From positions 930,001 to 994,000 of the forward strand of contig NZ_LGKO01000002.1 of the NCBI RefSeq assembly GCF_001306145.1: a stretch of DNA of 64,000 nt, written 5' to 3'. The notes beneath the pieces are model-generated. The model was given only the letters and a program-made list of their open reading frames with translations, was not told the origin of the DNA and ran no database searches. This document shows positions 8,758 through 17,038 of the stretch, one piece after another. The position numbers and the translations under genes are program-made. This DNA is from Thermanaerothrix daxensis. GTDB lineage: Bacteria; Chloroflexota; Anaerolineae; Anaerolineales; Anaerolineaceae. Position 1 is the stretch's first letter. Each line of letters begins with the position of its first letter.

Positions 8758-9156
8758 ATGGCGAGTTTTACTCAAACTCTTCGACGCGTGCGGGTTAAGC
8801 CAAATTACGAGACAATTGCCTGGAAATGGATGCGCTATAGCGCCTTTGCCATGATCCCCCTGGTGTGGGGGCACATGATTTTACAGGATGTGATTGTGGG
8901 CGTGCATCGTATTGATCTGGACTATGTGGCGATGCGCTGGGCTAGCCTTTTCTGGCGTATTTATGACGCCTTATTGTTAGGTTTTGCCTTCGCCCATGGG
9001 GTAAATGGCCTGCGCCAGGTGTTGAATAATTTCATTCATGGCGATCGGGCGCGCAAAGTGATGAATTGGCTGCTTTTCCTCTTCTGGCTAGTCATTACCC
9101 TCATAGGGGGAGCGGCGCTGATTGCTGGTGTAAATCGGGCTTTTCCTTTACCTTAG
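8758..9156 (+). CDS. sdhD: Succinate dehydrogenase hydrophobic membrane anchor
   Basis: 132 aa with three predicted membrane helices, and [13 protein letters not shown] giving the second conserved histidine of the anchor pair, which recalls HGVNGLR in SdhC and supports binding of heme b between the two anchors. The frame also has a GTG at 8752, but that codon overlaps the AGGAGG ribosome site (8747-8752). ATG 8758, 5 bases after the site, is the better start. It lies 9 bases after sdhC and just before sdhA. Confidence 0.88.
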   Translation: MASFTQTLRRVRVKPNYETIAWKWMRYSAFAMIPLVWGHMILQDVIVGVHRIDLDYVAMRWASLFWRIYDALLLGFAFAHGVNGLRQVLNNFIHGDRARKVMNWLLFLFWLVITLIGGAALIAGVNRAFPLP

Positions 9157-9173
9157 GTGTTGGAGGCGGTGGC

Positions 9174-10967
9174 ATGGTTCACACCCATACGTTTGATGTT
9201 GTCATTGTTGGTGGAGGCGGTGCGGGCTTGATGGCCGCTTTATATGCTTCTAAAAAAGCGCGCACCGCCGTGGTGAGCAAACTCTATCCCACCCGTTCAC
9301 ATACGGGAACGGCGCAAGGGGGCATTGGGGCAGCGCTTGGGAATTTGGAAGAAGATCATTGGGAATGGCATGCGTTTGATACTGTCAAAGGCAGTGATTA
9401 TTTGGGAGATCAAGATGCGATTGAGTTCATGTGCCGGGAGGCCATTCAGGCGGTTTATGACCTGGAGCACATGGGGTTACCGTTCTCGCGTACTCCGGAG
9501 GGCCGCATTGATCAGCGCTTTTTTGGGGGGCATACCAATAACGTAACCGGTAAGCCGGTCCGACGTTCGTGCTACGCTGCCGACCGCACCGGGCACATGA
9601 TTCTCCAGACTCTGTATCAGCAGTGCATCAAGAATGGGATTCGCTTCTTTGATGAGTTTCAGGTGATGGACCTATTGATCCAAAATGGGGCGGTTGCGGG
9701 CGTAGTGGCAGTGGAACTGGCGACGGGTGATCTGCATGTCTTTCACAGCAAGGCTGTGGTTTTCGCGACTGGCGGCCATGGGCGCATGTGGGAGGTTACT
9801 TCTAATGCATATGCCTATACTGGTGATGGCGTAGCCGTTACGCTGCGCCGTGGGATTCCGGCTGAAGACATGGAATTTTTCCAATTTCATCCCACTGGTA
9901 TTTACAAGTTGGGCATCCTGATTACTGAGGCCGTTCGTGGCGAAGGTGGGGTGCTCATCAACGGGAAGGGGGAGCGTTTTATGGAACGTTATGCGCCCCG
10001 CATTAAAGATCTGGCTTCGCGCGATGTGGTAAGTCGAGCGATTTACTTAGAAATCAAAGAGGGGAGAGGAGTCAATGGCAAGAACTACCTTTACCTGGAT
10101 GTTCGCCCTGAAACGGTAAACTACTACGCGGAAAAAGACGGCCGTACCCGTCCGGATGGATCGCCTTACCGTGTGACAGCAGAGGAGATTCTTGCAAAGA
10201 TCCCTGATATTACCGATTTTTGCCGTACTTATTTGGGGGTAGATCCGGTTAAGGACCTAATTCCGATCCAGCCGACAGCCCACTATGCCATGGGGGGAAT
10301 CCCCACCAATAAGTACGCCGAGGTTGTGATTGACTCCCAGAATACTGTATTGCCCGGTTTATATGCCGCTGGGGAGTGTGCTTGCGTGTCCGTGCATGGG
10401 GCCAATCGTCTAGGCACTAATTCGCTGGTAGACCTGGTGGTATTTGGAAAGTACGCGGGCATTAAGGCGGCTGAATATGCAAATGGGGTGGATTTTCAAC
10501 CCTTGCCAGAAGATCCGACCGACTTCACCCGCCAGCAAATTGATGCCCTGCGTCAGGGTGATGGGCGCGAGAAGGCGGCTCAGATTGGACGCGAATTGCG
10601 GCATCTGATGTTTGACAAGGTTGGGGTATTTCGCACCGAAGAGGGGCTGCGGGAGGCGGTTGAGGAAATCAAAGAGTTGCGCGAGCGCTTTCGTCATGTC
10701 CGTGTGAGTGATAATGGCCGGGCTTTTAATACAGAGTTGCTCAATACTTGGGAATTAGGAAATTTGCTCGATCTTGCTCTGGTGACAGCCGTTTCGGCGC
10801 TGGCGCGGAAGGAGAGCCGTGGGGCACACGCGCGCGAGGATTATCCCGAGCGAGATGACGTGAACTGGCTAAAACATACCCTGGCATGGTTGGATGGAGA
10901 GCACGTCCGCCTGGACTATAAACCGGTGGTGATCACTCAGTACGTTCCCAAAGAGCGAGTTTATTGA
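9174..10967 (+). CDS. sdhA: Succinate dehydrogenase flavoprotein subunit
   Basis: 597 aa, normal for SdhA, which oxidises succinate to fumarate on a covalently bound FAD. The start ATG 9174 follows a GGAGG element; the frame is open upstream but overlaps sdhD. FAD-binding: [15 protein letters not shown] (8-22) and [12 protein letters not shown], with H43 the expected site of covalent FAD attachment. Substrate site: [11 protein letters not shown] and the later [13 protein letters not shown]. The C-terminal [16 protein letters not shown] motif is typical. Second to last gene of sdhCDAB; sdhB starts 19 bases on. Confidence 0.96.
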   Translation: MVHTHTFDVVIVGGGGAGLMAALYASKKARTAVVSKLYPTRSHTGTAQGGIGAALGNLEEDHWEWHAFDTVKGSDYLGDQDAIEFMCREAIQAVYDLEHMGLPFSRTPEGRIDQRFFGGHTNNVTGKPVRRSCYAADRTGHMILQTLYQQCIKNGIRFFDEFQVMDLLIQNGAVAGVVAVELATGDLHVFHSKAVVFATGGHGRMWEVTSNAYAYTGDGVAVTLRRGIPAEDMEFFQFHPTGIYKLGILITEAVRGEGGVLINGKGERFMERYAPRIKDLASRDVVSRAIYLEIKEGRGVNGKNYLYLDVRPETVNYYAEKDGRTRPDGSPYRVTAEEILAKIPDITDFCRTYLGVDPVKDLIPIQPTAHYAMGGIPTNKYAEVVIDSQNTVLPGLYAAGECACVSVHGANRLGTNSLVDLVVFGKYAGIKAAEYANGVDFQPLPEDPTDFTRQQIDALRQGDGREKAAQIGRELRHLMFDKVGVFRTEEGLREAVEEIKELRERFRHVRVSDNGRAFNTELLNTWELGNLLDLALVTAVSALARKESRGAHAREDYPERDDVNWLKHTLAWLDGEHVRLDYKPVVITQYVPKERVY

Positions 10968-10986
10968 TTTATTGAGGAGAGAGGCC

Positions 10987-11697
10987 ATGGAAGTCCGCGT
11001 TCGAGTTTTTCGCTTCAACCCTGAAGTTGACCGAAGACCGCGCTATGATGTTTTCACCGTGGAGGCAGAGCCGATGGATCGCGTGCTCGACCTGCTGGAG
11101 TACATTCGCGGGGACATAGACGGTACCCTTTCTTTTCGCCGCTCATGTGGACACGGCATATGTGGCTCAGACGCCATGCGGATTAATGGGCGGAACATGT
11201 TGGCTTGCAAAGCCCTGGTTAAGAACTTTGGGACCAACGAAATTACCATTGAGCCCCTCCTGGGACTGCGGGTTCTGAAGGATTTAATCGTTGATATGGA
11301 ACCATTCTTTGAGCACTATCGTTCGGTACTTCCCTACCTCATCAATGACGAGCCGTTGCCAGAGGATGGTCGAGAACGCTTGCAATCTCCAGCGGAACGA
11401 GAAAGGTTTGATGATACGACCAAGTGTATTCTGTGTGCTGCGTGCACAACCTCGTGTCCTTCTTTCTGGGCAGATGGGCGTTATGTGGGACCGGCGGCAA
11501 TTGTTAATGCCCATCGTTTCATTTTTGATAGTCGTGATCGTGGGGCTGCTCAGCGCCTTGAGATCCTCAACCAGCAAATGGGGGTTTGGCGCTGTCGGAC
11601 GGCATTTAACTGTACGGAGGCCTGCCCGCGGGAAATTAAGATCACCCAGGCTATTGCTGAGGTGAAACGAGCCATTCAGACGGGGCGCTTAGATTGA
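10987..11697 (+). CDS. sdhB: Succinate dehydrogenase iron-sulfur subunit
   Basis: 236 aa carrying all three clusters that pass electrons from FAD to quinone: a plant-ferredoxin-like [2Fe-2S] site (CGHGICGSDAMRI, with a further Cys in ACKAL), the [4Fe-4S] motif CILCAACTTSCP, and the C-terminal Cys set for the [3Fe-4S] cluster (CRTAFNCTEACPREI). I choose ATG 10987, which follows GAGGAGAGAGG; a TTG at 10972 in the same frame has no suitable ribosome site. It closes the sdh operon and is followed by a strong hairpin. Confidence 0.95.
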   Translation: MEVRVRVFRFNPEVDRRPRYDVFTVEAEPMDRVLDLLEYIRGDIDGTLSFRRSCGHGICGSDAMRINGRNMLACKALVKNFGTNEITIEPLLGLRVLKDLIVDMEPFFEHYRSVLPYLINDEPLPEDGRERLQSPAERERFDDTTKCILCAACTTSCPSFWADGRYVGPAAIVNAHRFIFDSRDRGAAQRLEILNQQMGVWRCRTAFNCTEACPREIKITQAIAEVKRAIQTGRLD

Positions 11698-11715
11698 GAT
11701 AAAGACCTTAAAAAG

Positions 11716-11754
11716 GCCAGATGCCAGGGTGAGGGGGGCACCCTGACATCTGGC
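11716..11754 (+). terminator. Probable terminator after sdhB
   Basis: Long stem GCCAGATG-CAGGGTG / CACCCTG-CATCTGGC with one internal mismatch and a 7-base loop, 18 bases after the sdhB stop. It is followed by AATTTAAATTT rather than a pure T tract, so termination may be bidirectional or partial. Confidence 0.65.
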
Positions 11755-11941
11755 AATTTAAATTTACCATAGTCAGCGCTGAAAATCAAGCCCCAATTTT
11801 GGCGTGCTTGTCTTAAGTAGGTGGAGGACTTAGTTGGGGCTGTATGAGAACAGCGCAATGGACCTCTGGCTGTATTGTTTTTTGGATGTGGGGGTGGATT
11901 TTTGTAAAGTGGTTGTTAAATTAAGATATGGGGGCGTTGGG

Positions 11942-11947
11942 TATAAT
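11942..11947 (+). promoter_or_regulatory. Possible -10 element upstream of the permease gene
   Basis: A perfect TATAAT, 64 bases before the chosen start. No -35 at proper spacing is recognisable. The stretch 11755-12010 otherwise shows no gene; an upstream extension of the permease frame to 11834 reads unlike a protein. Confidence 0.3.
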
Positions 11948-12010
11948 GAGCGCGAGAGCATCTCCGTAACGGTTAGCAGGAATCTACCATACTCCAATGG
12001 TGGAGGTAAC

Positions 12011-13609
12011 ATGGCAATCGAGCGCGGCATACAAAGACAATCGCACAGCCAACTGGAAACGTCGAGCGCCCTCTCGACTTGGATAACAAGCGGCTTGCTT
12101 GTGCTTGCAGCAATCGGGATCACGCGCGCGGACTGGTGGTTTACTACTTATGTGCCCGGCCAGTGGCCTGCGGGTAACTGGCTGGTACTGCTCTTAGGGG
12201 TGGTGGTAGGATCGTTGATCTGGGCTATGGCTTATGGTATCATGGCCCGTTTCGTTTCCTTGCCAGGTATTGATTACCACATGGCCACCCGATTTTTCAG
12301 TCCACCGTTGGGTTTTGCAGGTTCGTTTGTGGGGATGGTCGCCTCTGCATTGTTTGCGGGTGGAATGGTGATTGCCTTTTTCCGTTTCTGGTTACCCGGC
12401 TTATTCCAAGCAGGAGCATTGGTTTTGCCTCAATATGGGTTGGACTCTCTGGCAGATGCTCTTCAAACCCCTCAAATGACAGCCCTATTGGGAACCCTTA
12501 GCATTCTCCTGACGTTCTTGCTTGTTCTATTTGCTCCCCGCGGGGTCAAAATCCTTTTGGTCGTAGGAGCCTTCCTGGTTGTTGTTTGGGGGGGACTGTT
12601 GGCATTTTTCCTGCTGTTTCCCTCTGGCAATTTTGTGCGTGTCTACGAAAGTATATACGGGGGTGGGGTGGTAGAGCGTCAGGTTAATCTGGCCGTCTCT
12701 TTTGGTTTGATCTTGACGCGGCGACCTGCGTCGTCGTTCCTGATGGGAATGGGGTTGAGCCTGTGGTTCTTTCAGGGGGGTCTTGTGGCGTTATCTGCAT
12801 ACGCCCGGGGATGGGAAAAAGGCTCTTCGAGGGGCTGGCTATGGATGCCCCTGGTTGCGTTAACCATTTTGTTAGGACTTGTCGTTATCTTCTTGCAACG
12901 TAACCTTTCCGGTGAACTCCTGGCAGCCCACGGTTGGTTGTACTTGCGTCAAGCCACCCAGGCTGAGTTTTTCTTGCCCTGGTCAGTGTTTTATCTCCTT
13001 CTCATCCATCCCTCGCTTGCATTATTGATCTTTTTTATTTTGCTTTGGAGTGTGCTCTTACTCAACTTGCTGCAGGCGTATCTCTACTCAGTCGCGCAAG
13101 TTATCGCTGTCTGGGCCAGGGATGGGCTGGTACCATCGAGCTGGGGCTACCAGCGGCGAGGACAACATGTGCCGGTAGTGGCTTTGTTTGCAACCGCCAT
13201 TTTGGTCTTATTGGGGATGACAATTGGGTTGAATGGTGCCTGGACGGCTTTAGTGGTTTACTACCCTTACGCACTAGCGGTATCAAGTTTAGCGCCATTA
13301 ACCGCCCTGGTTTTGTATTCATGGCGGCAGGGTGGGCAGTCGAAAGAGTCAAACTCAGCATTCCGATACATGATTACCCCTGTAGGGAGGGTTCTGGTTG
13401 GGCTGGCGGGGTTGGTCATGGCGATTAGCGTTCTGTGGGGCGCATTTAGCTTTCCTTTGGAACTGCGCATTTCCCGCGAATTGGGTTTTGCGATCATTCT
13501 GCTATGGGTGAGTGGCCTGGGATGGTATTGGGGGCGATTAAATTTCTGGAAGCAGCGGGGATATGATTTGGGTGAAAATTTACACAAGATTCCTGCGCAT
13601 TTTGAATGA
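12011..13609 (+). CDS. Amino acid permease-like membrane protein (APC superfamily)
   Basis: 532 aa with about 12 hydrophobic helices beginning near residue 23. The first helix (STWITSGLLVLAAIG) resembles the unwound substrate-binding helix of APC-type amino acid/cation carriers, and SYLYSVAQVIAVWARDGLVP-like sequence after helix 8 (LLQAYLYSVAQVIAVWARDG) matches the R-D-G-x-x-P element of that superfamily. Substrate is unknown, and several loops are divergent. GGTGGAGGT lies 5 bases before ATG 12011, which fixes this start over the longer open frame. It stands alone between the sdh operon and pdhA; the inverted repeat at 13658-13697 probably marks its end. Confidence 0.75.
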   Translation: MAIERGIQRQSHSQLETSSALSTWITSGLLVLAAIGITRADWWFTTYVPGQWPAGNWLVLLLGVVVGSLIWAMAYGIMARFVSLPGIDYHMATRFFSPPLGFAGSFVGMVASALFAGGMVIAFFRFWLPGLFQAGALVLPQYGLDSLADALQTPQMTALLGTLSILLTFLLVLFAPRGVKILLVVGAFLVVVWGGLLAFFLLFPSGNFVRVYESIYGGGVVERQVNLAVSFGLILTRRPASSFLMGMGLSLWFFQGGLVALSAYARGWEKGSSRGWLWMPLVALTILLGLVVIFLQRNLSGELLAAHGWLYLRQATQAEFFLPWSVFYLLLIHPSLALLIFFILLWSVLLLNLLQAYLYSVAQVIAVWARDGLVPSSWGYQRRGQHVPVVALFATAILVLLGMTIGLNGAWTALVVYYPYALAVSSLAPLTALVLYSWRQGGQSKESNSAFRYMITPVGRVLVGLAGLVMAISVLWGAFSFPLELRISRELGFAIILLWVSGLGWYWGRLNFWKQRGYDLGENLHKIPAHFE

Positions 13610-13657
13610 TGCTTTGTCCTTGACTACGGGGTTAGAAGCAACTACTCCGAAAAGGTG

Positions 13658-13697
13658 ATTATATCAAAACCCGCCTTACCGCGGGTTTTGATATAAT
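13658..13697 (+). terminator. Perfect 17-bp inverted repeat: terminator overlapping the pdhA promoter region
   Basis: Arms 13658-13674 and 13681-13697 are exact reverse complements around a 6-base loop (CTTACC). The core AAAACCCGC/GCGGGTTTT has the form of a bidirectional intrinsic terminator. The right arm ends in TATAAT (13692-13697), suitably placed as a -10 for pdhA, whose ATG is at 13736. Terminator, operator or both. Confidence 0.6.
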
Positions 13698-13735
13698 TGC
13701 GGGGGTTTGAATATGCGACAAAGAGGATCTGTGTC

Positions 13736-14701
13736 ATGGTTAAAAAGGAGTATCTAGACCTTTATTACCAAATGGTGGTGATTCGCCGTTTGGAAGAACG
13801 TGCGGCAGAACTCTACCAACAGGGTAAAATTGGCGGGTTTTTGCACCTTTACATTGGTCAGGAAGCAGTGAGCACCGGCATTATCTCTGTGCGGCGGCCC
13901 GAAGATCGGGTGATTACGGCTTACCGTGACCATGGTGTGGCGATTAATTGCGGGGTCTCCGCTAAGGAGGTAATGGCCGAATTGCTCGGCAAGGCCACCG
14001 GATGTTCGAAGGGGAAAGGCGGGTCTATGCATCTGGCGGATGTTACGAAGAACTTTTGGGGAGGGCATGCTATTGTGGGTGCGCACCTGCCAATTGCCGC
14101 TGGGTTAGCCCTGGGGGATGTTTACCAGAATCAAAAAGCGGTCACCATCTGCATGTTTGGTGATGGCGCTACCAACATTGGCTTTTTCCACGAAGCGCTT
14201 AATCTCTCGAAGGTATGGAATCTTCCTGTTCTGTGGGTGTGTGAGAACAATAAATACGGGATGGGAACGGCTGTGGAGCGTGCCTCGGCTGTGCCCGAGA
14301 TAGCATTGAAAGCGGATGCTTATGGTATGAAGCGTGATCAAGTGGATGGCATGGATGTGATGAAAGTGCGGCAGGTGGCTGCCCGCATGATCGAAGAAAT
14401 TCGTGCCGGTGGTGGGCCACAATTTCTGGAGGTTTTCACCTATCGTTTCCGGGGCCACTCGATGGGTGATCCTGAACGCTATCGTACCCCCGATGAAGTG
14501 CGCAAGTGGCAGCAGGACGACCCAATCGGGATTTATCACAACTATCTGCTGGAGCACAATATTGCCACTGAGGATGAACTTCAAAAAACGATCCGGGAGG
14601 CGGAGGAAGAAGTTGAGGAAGCCGTTCGTTTTGCTGAGGCCAGTCCAGAACCGGCGCCTGAAGACCTTTTTAAGCACGTCTATGTCTCAGAAACTTGCTG
14701 A
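13736..14701 (+). CDS. pdhA: 2-oxo acid (pyruvate) dehydrogenase E1 alpha subunit
   Basis: 321 aa thiamine-diphosphate enzyme subunit that decarboxylates pyruvate (or a related 2-oxo acid such as acetoin) and reductively acylates the E2 lipoyl group. TPP-binding motif GDGATNIGFFHEALN through ENNKYGMG is complete, and the family element RGHSMGDPERYRTPDEV (phosphorylation-loop region) is present. ATG 13736 follows AAAGAGGA; an upstream TTG at 13697 would begin inside the inverted repeat. It starts a three-gene E1alpha-E1beta-E2 operon. The sequence does not decide between pyruvate and acetoin as substrate; the lone operon without E3 is compatible with both. Confidence 0.88.
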   Translation: MVKKEYLDLYYQMVVIRRLEERAAELYQQGKIGGFLHLYIGQEAVSTGIISVRRPEDRVITAYRDHGVAINCGVSAKEVMAELLGKATGCSKGKGGSMHLADVTKNFWGGHAIVGAHLPIAAGLALGDVYQNQKAVTICMFGDGATNIGFFHEALNLSKVWNLPVLWVCENNKYGMGTAVERASAVPEIALKADAYGMKRDQVDGMDVMKVRQVAARMIEEIRAGGGPQFLEVFTYRFRGHSMGDPERYRTPDEVRKWQQDDPIGIYHNYLLEHNIATEDELQKTIREAEEEVEEAVRFAEASPEPAPEDLFKHVYVSETC

Positions 14702-14719
14702 GTTGAAGGGGATAATACC

Positions 14720-15691
14720 ATGGCTAGACTGACAATGCGTGAAGCCATTTCACAGGCTCTGTGGGAAGAGATGGAACGTGACCCCAAGGTCTTCATCATG
14801 GGTGAAGAGGTAGGGGTTTGGGGGGGAACGTATGCGGTTACCCGCGGCTTTTATGACCACTTCGGTCCCGAGCGAGTGCGGGACACCCCCATCTCAGAGG
14901 CAGCGATTGTAGGAGCGGCTATTGGAGCGGCGTTGGTGGGGCTGCGTCCAGTGGCCGAGATTATGACTATCAACTTTGCGTTTGTGGCAATGGATCACAT
15001 TGTCAACCAGGCAGCAAAATTGCATTATATGTTTGGTGGTCAAATGGTCCTCCCATTGGTCATTCGCACCGTTGGTGGAGGTGGACGGCAATTAGGTGCT
15101 ACCCATTCTCAGACCCCGGATGCCGTTTTTGCACACTTTCCCGGACTGAAGGTGGTGGCCCCAGGTACACCTGCCGATGCAAAGGGATTGCTTAAAGCGG
15201 CGATACGATGCGATGATCCAGTACTTTTCATTGAACATGCCACACTTTATCAACTGCGTGGCGAGGTACCCGAGGGCGACTATACCGTTCCAATTGGTCG
15301 GTCAAAGGTGCAGCGCGAGGGCCGGGATGTCACCATTGTAACCTACAGCAAGATGTTGGATATTTCTCTCAAGGCTGCCGAGGAACTGGCCCGCGAGGAC
15401 ATTGAGGTTGAAGTGGTGGATTTGCGCACTCTGCGGCCATTAGATATGGAACCCGTGCTGGAATCGGTCAAAAAGACTAATCGTGCGGTTGTGGTGGAAG
15501 AAGGTTGGAAATCCTATGGAGTGGGTGCGGAAGTAGCGGCACGCATATATGAAGAGGCGTTTGACTACCTGGATGCCCCTGTTAAGCGTGTGGCTCAGGT
15601 TGAGGTGCCTCTACCATATAATCGCACTTTAGAGCAATTGGCCCTGCCGCAGGTTAAGGATGTGGTTCAGGCGGTCAAGGAGGTGCTCTGA
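14720..15691 (+). CDS. pdhB: 2-oxo acid (pyruvate) dehydrogenase E1 beta subunit
   Basis: 323 aa, normal length for the beta half of the heterotetrameric E1. It opens with LTMREAISQALWEEMERD, has the EEVGVWGGTY and DTPISEAAIVGAAIGAAL segments that line the TPP site, and the C-terminal transketolase domain with VVVEEGWKSYGVGAEVAARI. It starts 18 bases after pdhA and its stop TGA shares one base with the E2 start codon, which implies translational coupling and a balanced complex. Confidence 0.92.
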   Translation: MARLTMREAISQALWEEMERDPKVFIMGEEVGVWGGTYAVTRGFYDHFGPERVRDTPISEAAIVGAAIGAALVGLRPVAEIMTINFAFVAMDHIVNQAAKLHYMFGGQMVLPLVIRTVGGGGRQLGATHSQTPDAVFAHFPGLKVVAPGTPADAKGLLKAAIRCDDPVLFIEHATLYQLRGEVPEGDYTVPIGRSKVQREGRDVTIVTYSKMLDISLKAAEELAREDIEVEVVDLRTLRPLDMEPVLESVKKTNRAVVVEEGWKSYGVGAEVAARIYEEAFDYLDAPVKRVAQVEVPLPYNRTLEQLALPQVKDVVQAVKEVL

Positions 15692-16980
15692 TGGCGGAGA
15701 TAATCACTATGCCCAAATTGGGTTTTGATATGGCCGAAGGTACCCTGGTGCGTTGGTTGAAAGCAGAGGGTGAACCGGTGGCGAAAGGGGAGATTTTGGC
15801 AGAGATCGAGACCGATAAAGCCACTGTCGAGGTGGAATCCACGCATAGCGGCATTGTGCACCGTCTGCTGGTAGAAGCGGGTGCGGTGGTTCCGGTTGGC
15901 ACACCAATTGCCGTTATCGGTGCGCCGGGCGAAAGCATTGAGGAAATCCTACCGGGCGAACAGCCACATCAGGGGATGGAGAAGGAGATGCCCACCCAAG
16001 CACCTTCTCAAGCCGCTGAGGAAGCCCTCTCAGTTCCTGAGATTGAGACGACGGGTGGTCTTGCAGGTGAGCGGATCAAGGCTTCTCCGCTGGCACGGCG
16101 AATTGCGCGTGAATACCAGATAGACCTGCGTCAGGTTCACGGGACGGGGCCGGGAGGGCGCATTGTGCGTCGCGATGTAGAGGCAGCCCTGGCTATCCAG
16201 CCGAAAGTAGCGGAGCCGGCAGTTTCTGCCCAACCGGTAGGAGCAACACCGAGCGCGATACCTGTGCTTGCCTGGCAGCCTATAGGGCAGGTTCCGGAAG
16301 ATCAGCGCTTGCCGGTAGACCGCTTACGGAGCATCATCGCTCGCCGCATGGTTGAATCCAAACAGCAGGTGCCCCACTTTTACATTACTCGTGAGTATGA
16401 TATGCGGGCTTTAATGGATCTCCGCAAGGCTCTAAATGCGGAGTTGCCCGAAGATCAGAAGCTTTCCGTTAATGATTTCATTATCAAGGCAGTAGCCCTG
16501 ACATTACGCCAGTTTCCTGCTCTCAACGCTGCGCTGGTAGGCAATGAAATTGTGCGCTACGGACATATAAATATCGGGGTTGCGGTCGCCCTTGAGAGCG
16601 GATTGATGACCGTGGTCTGTCGCGATGCTGATTTGAAACCCCTGCGTCTCATTTCACAGGAGATGAAAGAAATGAGCGCGCGTGCCCGTCAGGGTAGGGT
16701 GCGTCCAGAGGATATTGAGGGGTCTACCTTCTCGATCAGTAACCTTGGTATGTTTGGTGTTGAGCATTTTGTGGCGATCATCAATCCCCCCGAGGCAGCC
16801 ATTTTGGCTGTCGGGGCTGTTCGAGAAGTACCAGTGGTTCAGGACGGGGTATTAGGTGTTGGAATTCGGATGAAGGCTACGCTCTCCGCTGACCACCGGG
16901 TCACGGATGGCGCGGAGGCGGCGCGCTTCATGCAATTGCTGGCCGAATTTCTGGAACATCCTTTCCGCTTGGTACTCTGA
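15691..16980 (+). CDS. pdhC: Dihydrolipoamide acyltransferase (E2) of the pyruvate dehydrogenase complex
   Basis: 429 aa core subunit that carries acyl groups to CoA. Domains in order: one lipoyl domain (1-80, with K43 in EIETDKATVEVES), an acidic/Pro linker, the peripheral-subunit-binding domain that docks E1 or E3 (about 128-167, ASPLARRIAREY...GGRIVRRDVEAAL), a second linker, and the catalytic CAT-type domain from about 205, with the active-site SADHRVTDGAEAARF near the C terminus (His and Asp present). No dihydrolipoamide dehydrogenase gene follows, so E3 must come from elsewhere in the genome. Confidence 0.93.
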   Translation: MAEIITMPKLGFDMAEGTLVRWLKAEGEPVAKGEILAEIETDKATVEVESTHSGIVHRLLVEAGAVVPVGTPIAVIGAPGESIEEILPGEQPHQGMEKEMPTQAPSQAAEEALSVPEIETTGGLAGERIKASPLARRIAREYQIDLRQVHGTGPGGRIVRRDVEAALAIQPKVAEPAVSAQPVGATPSAIPVLAWQPIGQVPEDQRLPVDRLRSIIARRMVESKQQVPHFYITREYDMRALMDLRKALNAELPEDQKLSVNDFIIKAVALTLRQFPALNAALVGNEIVRYGHINIGVAVALESGLMTVVCRDADLKPLRLISQEMKEMSARARQGRVRPEDIEGSTFSISNLGMFGVEHFVAIINPPEAAILAVGAVREVPVVQDGVLGVGIRMKATLSADHRVTDGAEAARFMQLLAEFLEHPFRLVL

Positions 16981-16999
16981 GATCGAGGGAGATGCAGAT

Positions 17000-17031
17000 C
17001 CGGGCGAGAGTAGCATACCGCTCTCGCCCGG
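17000..17031. terminator. Bidirectional terminator between pdhC and the lytic transglycosylase gene
   Basis: 11-bp perfect stem CCGGGCGAGAG/CTCTCGCCCGG with a 10-base loop, lying between two convergent genes and followed by TTT on the plus strand. Confidence 0.7.
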
Positions 17032-17038
17032 TTTGGAC

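Noticed and set aside
8296-8874. 192-aa minus-strand frame opposite sdhC
   Set aside because: It lies antisense to two well-supported genes and has no family features.
11834-12010. 59-residue extension of the permease frame
   Set aside because: No ribosome site, non-family composition, and the better ATG follows GGTGGAGGT.
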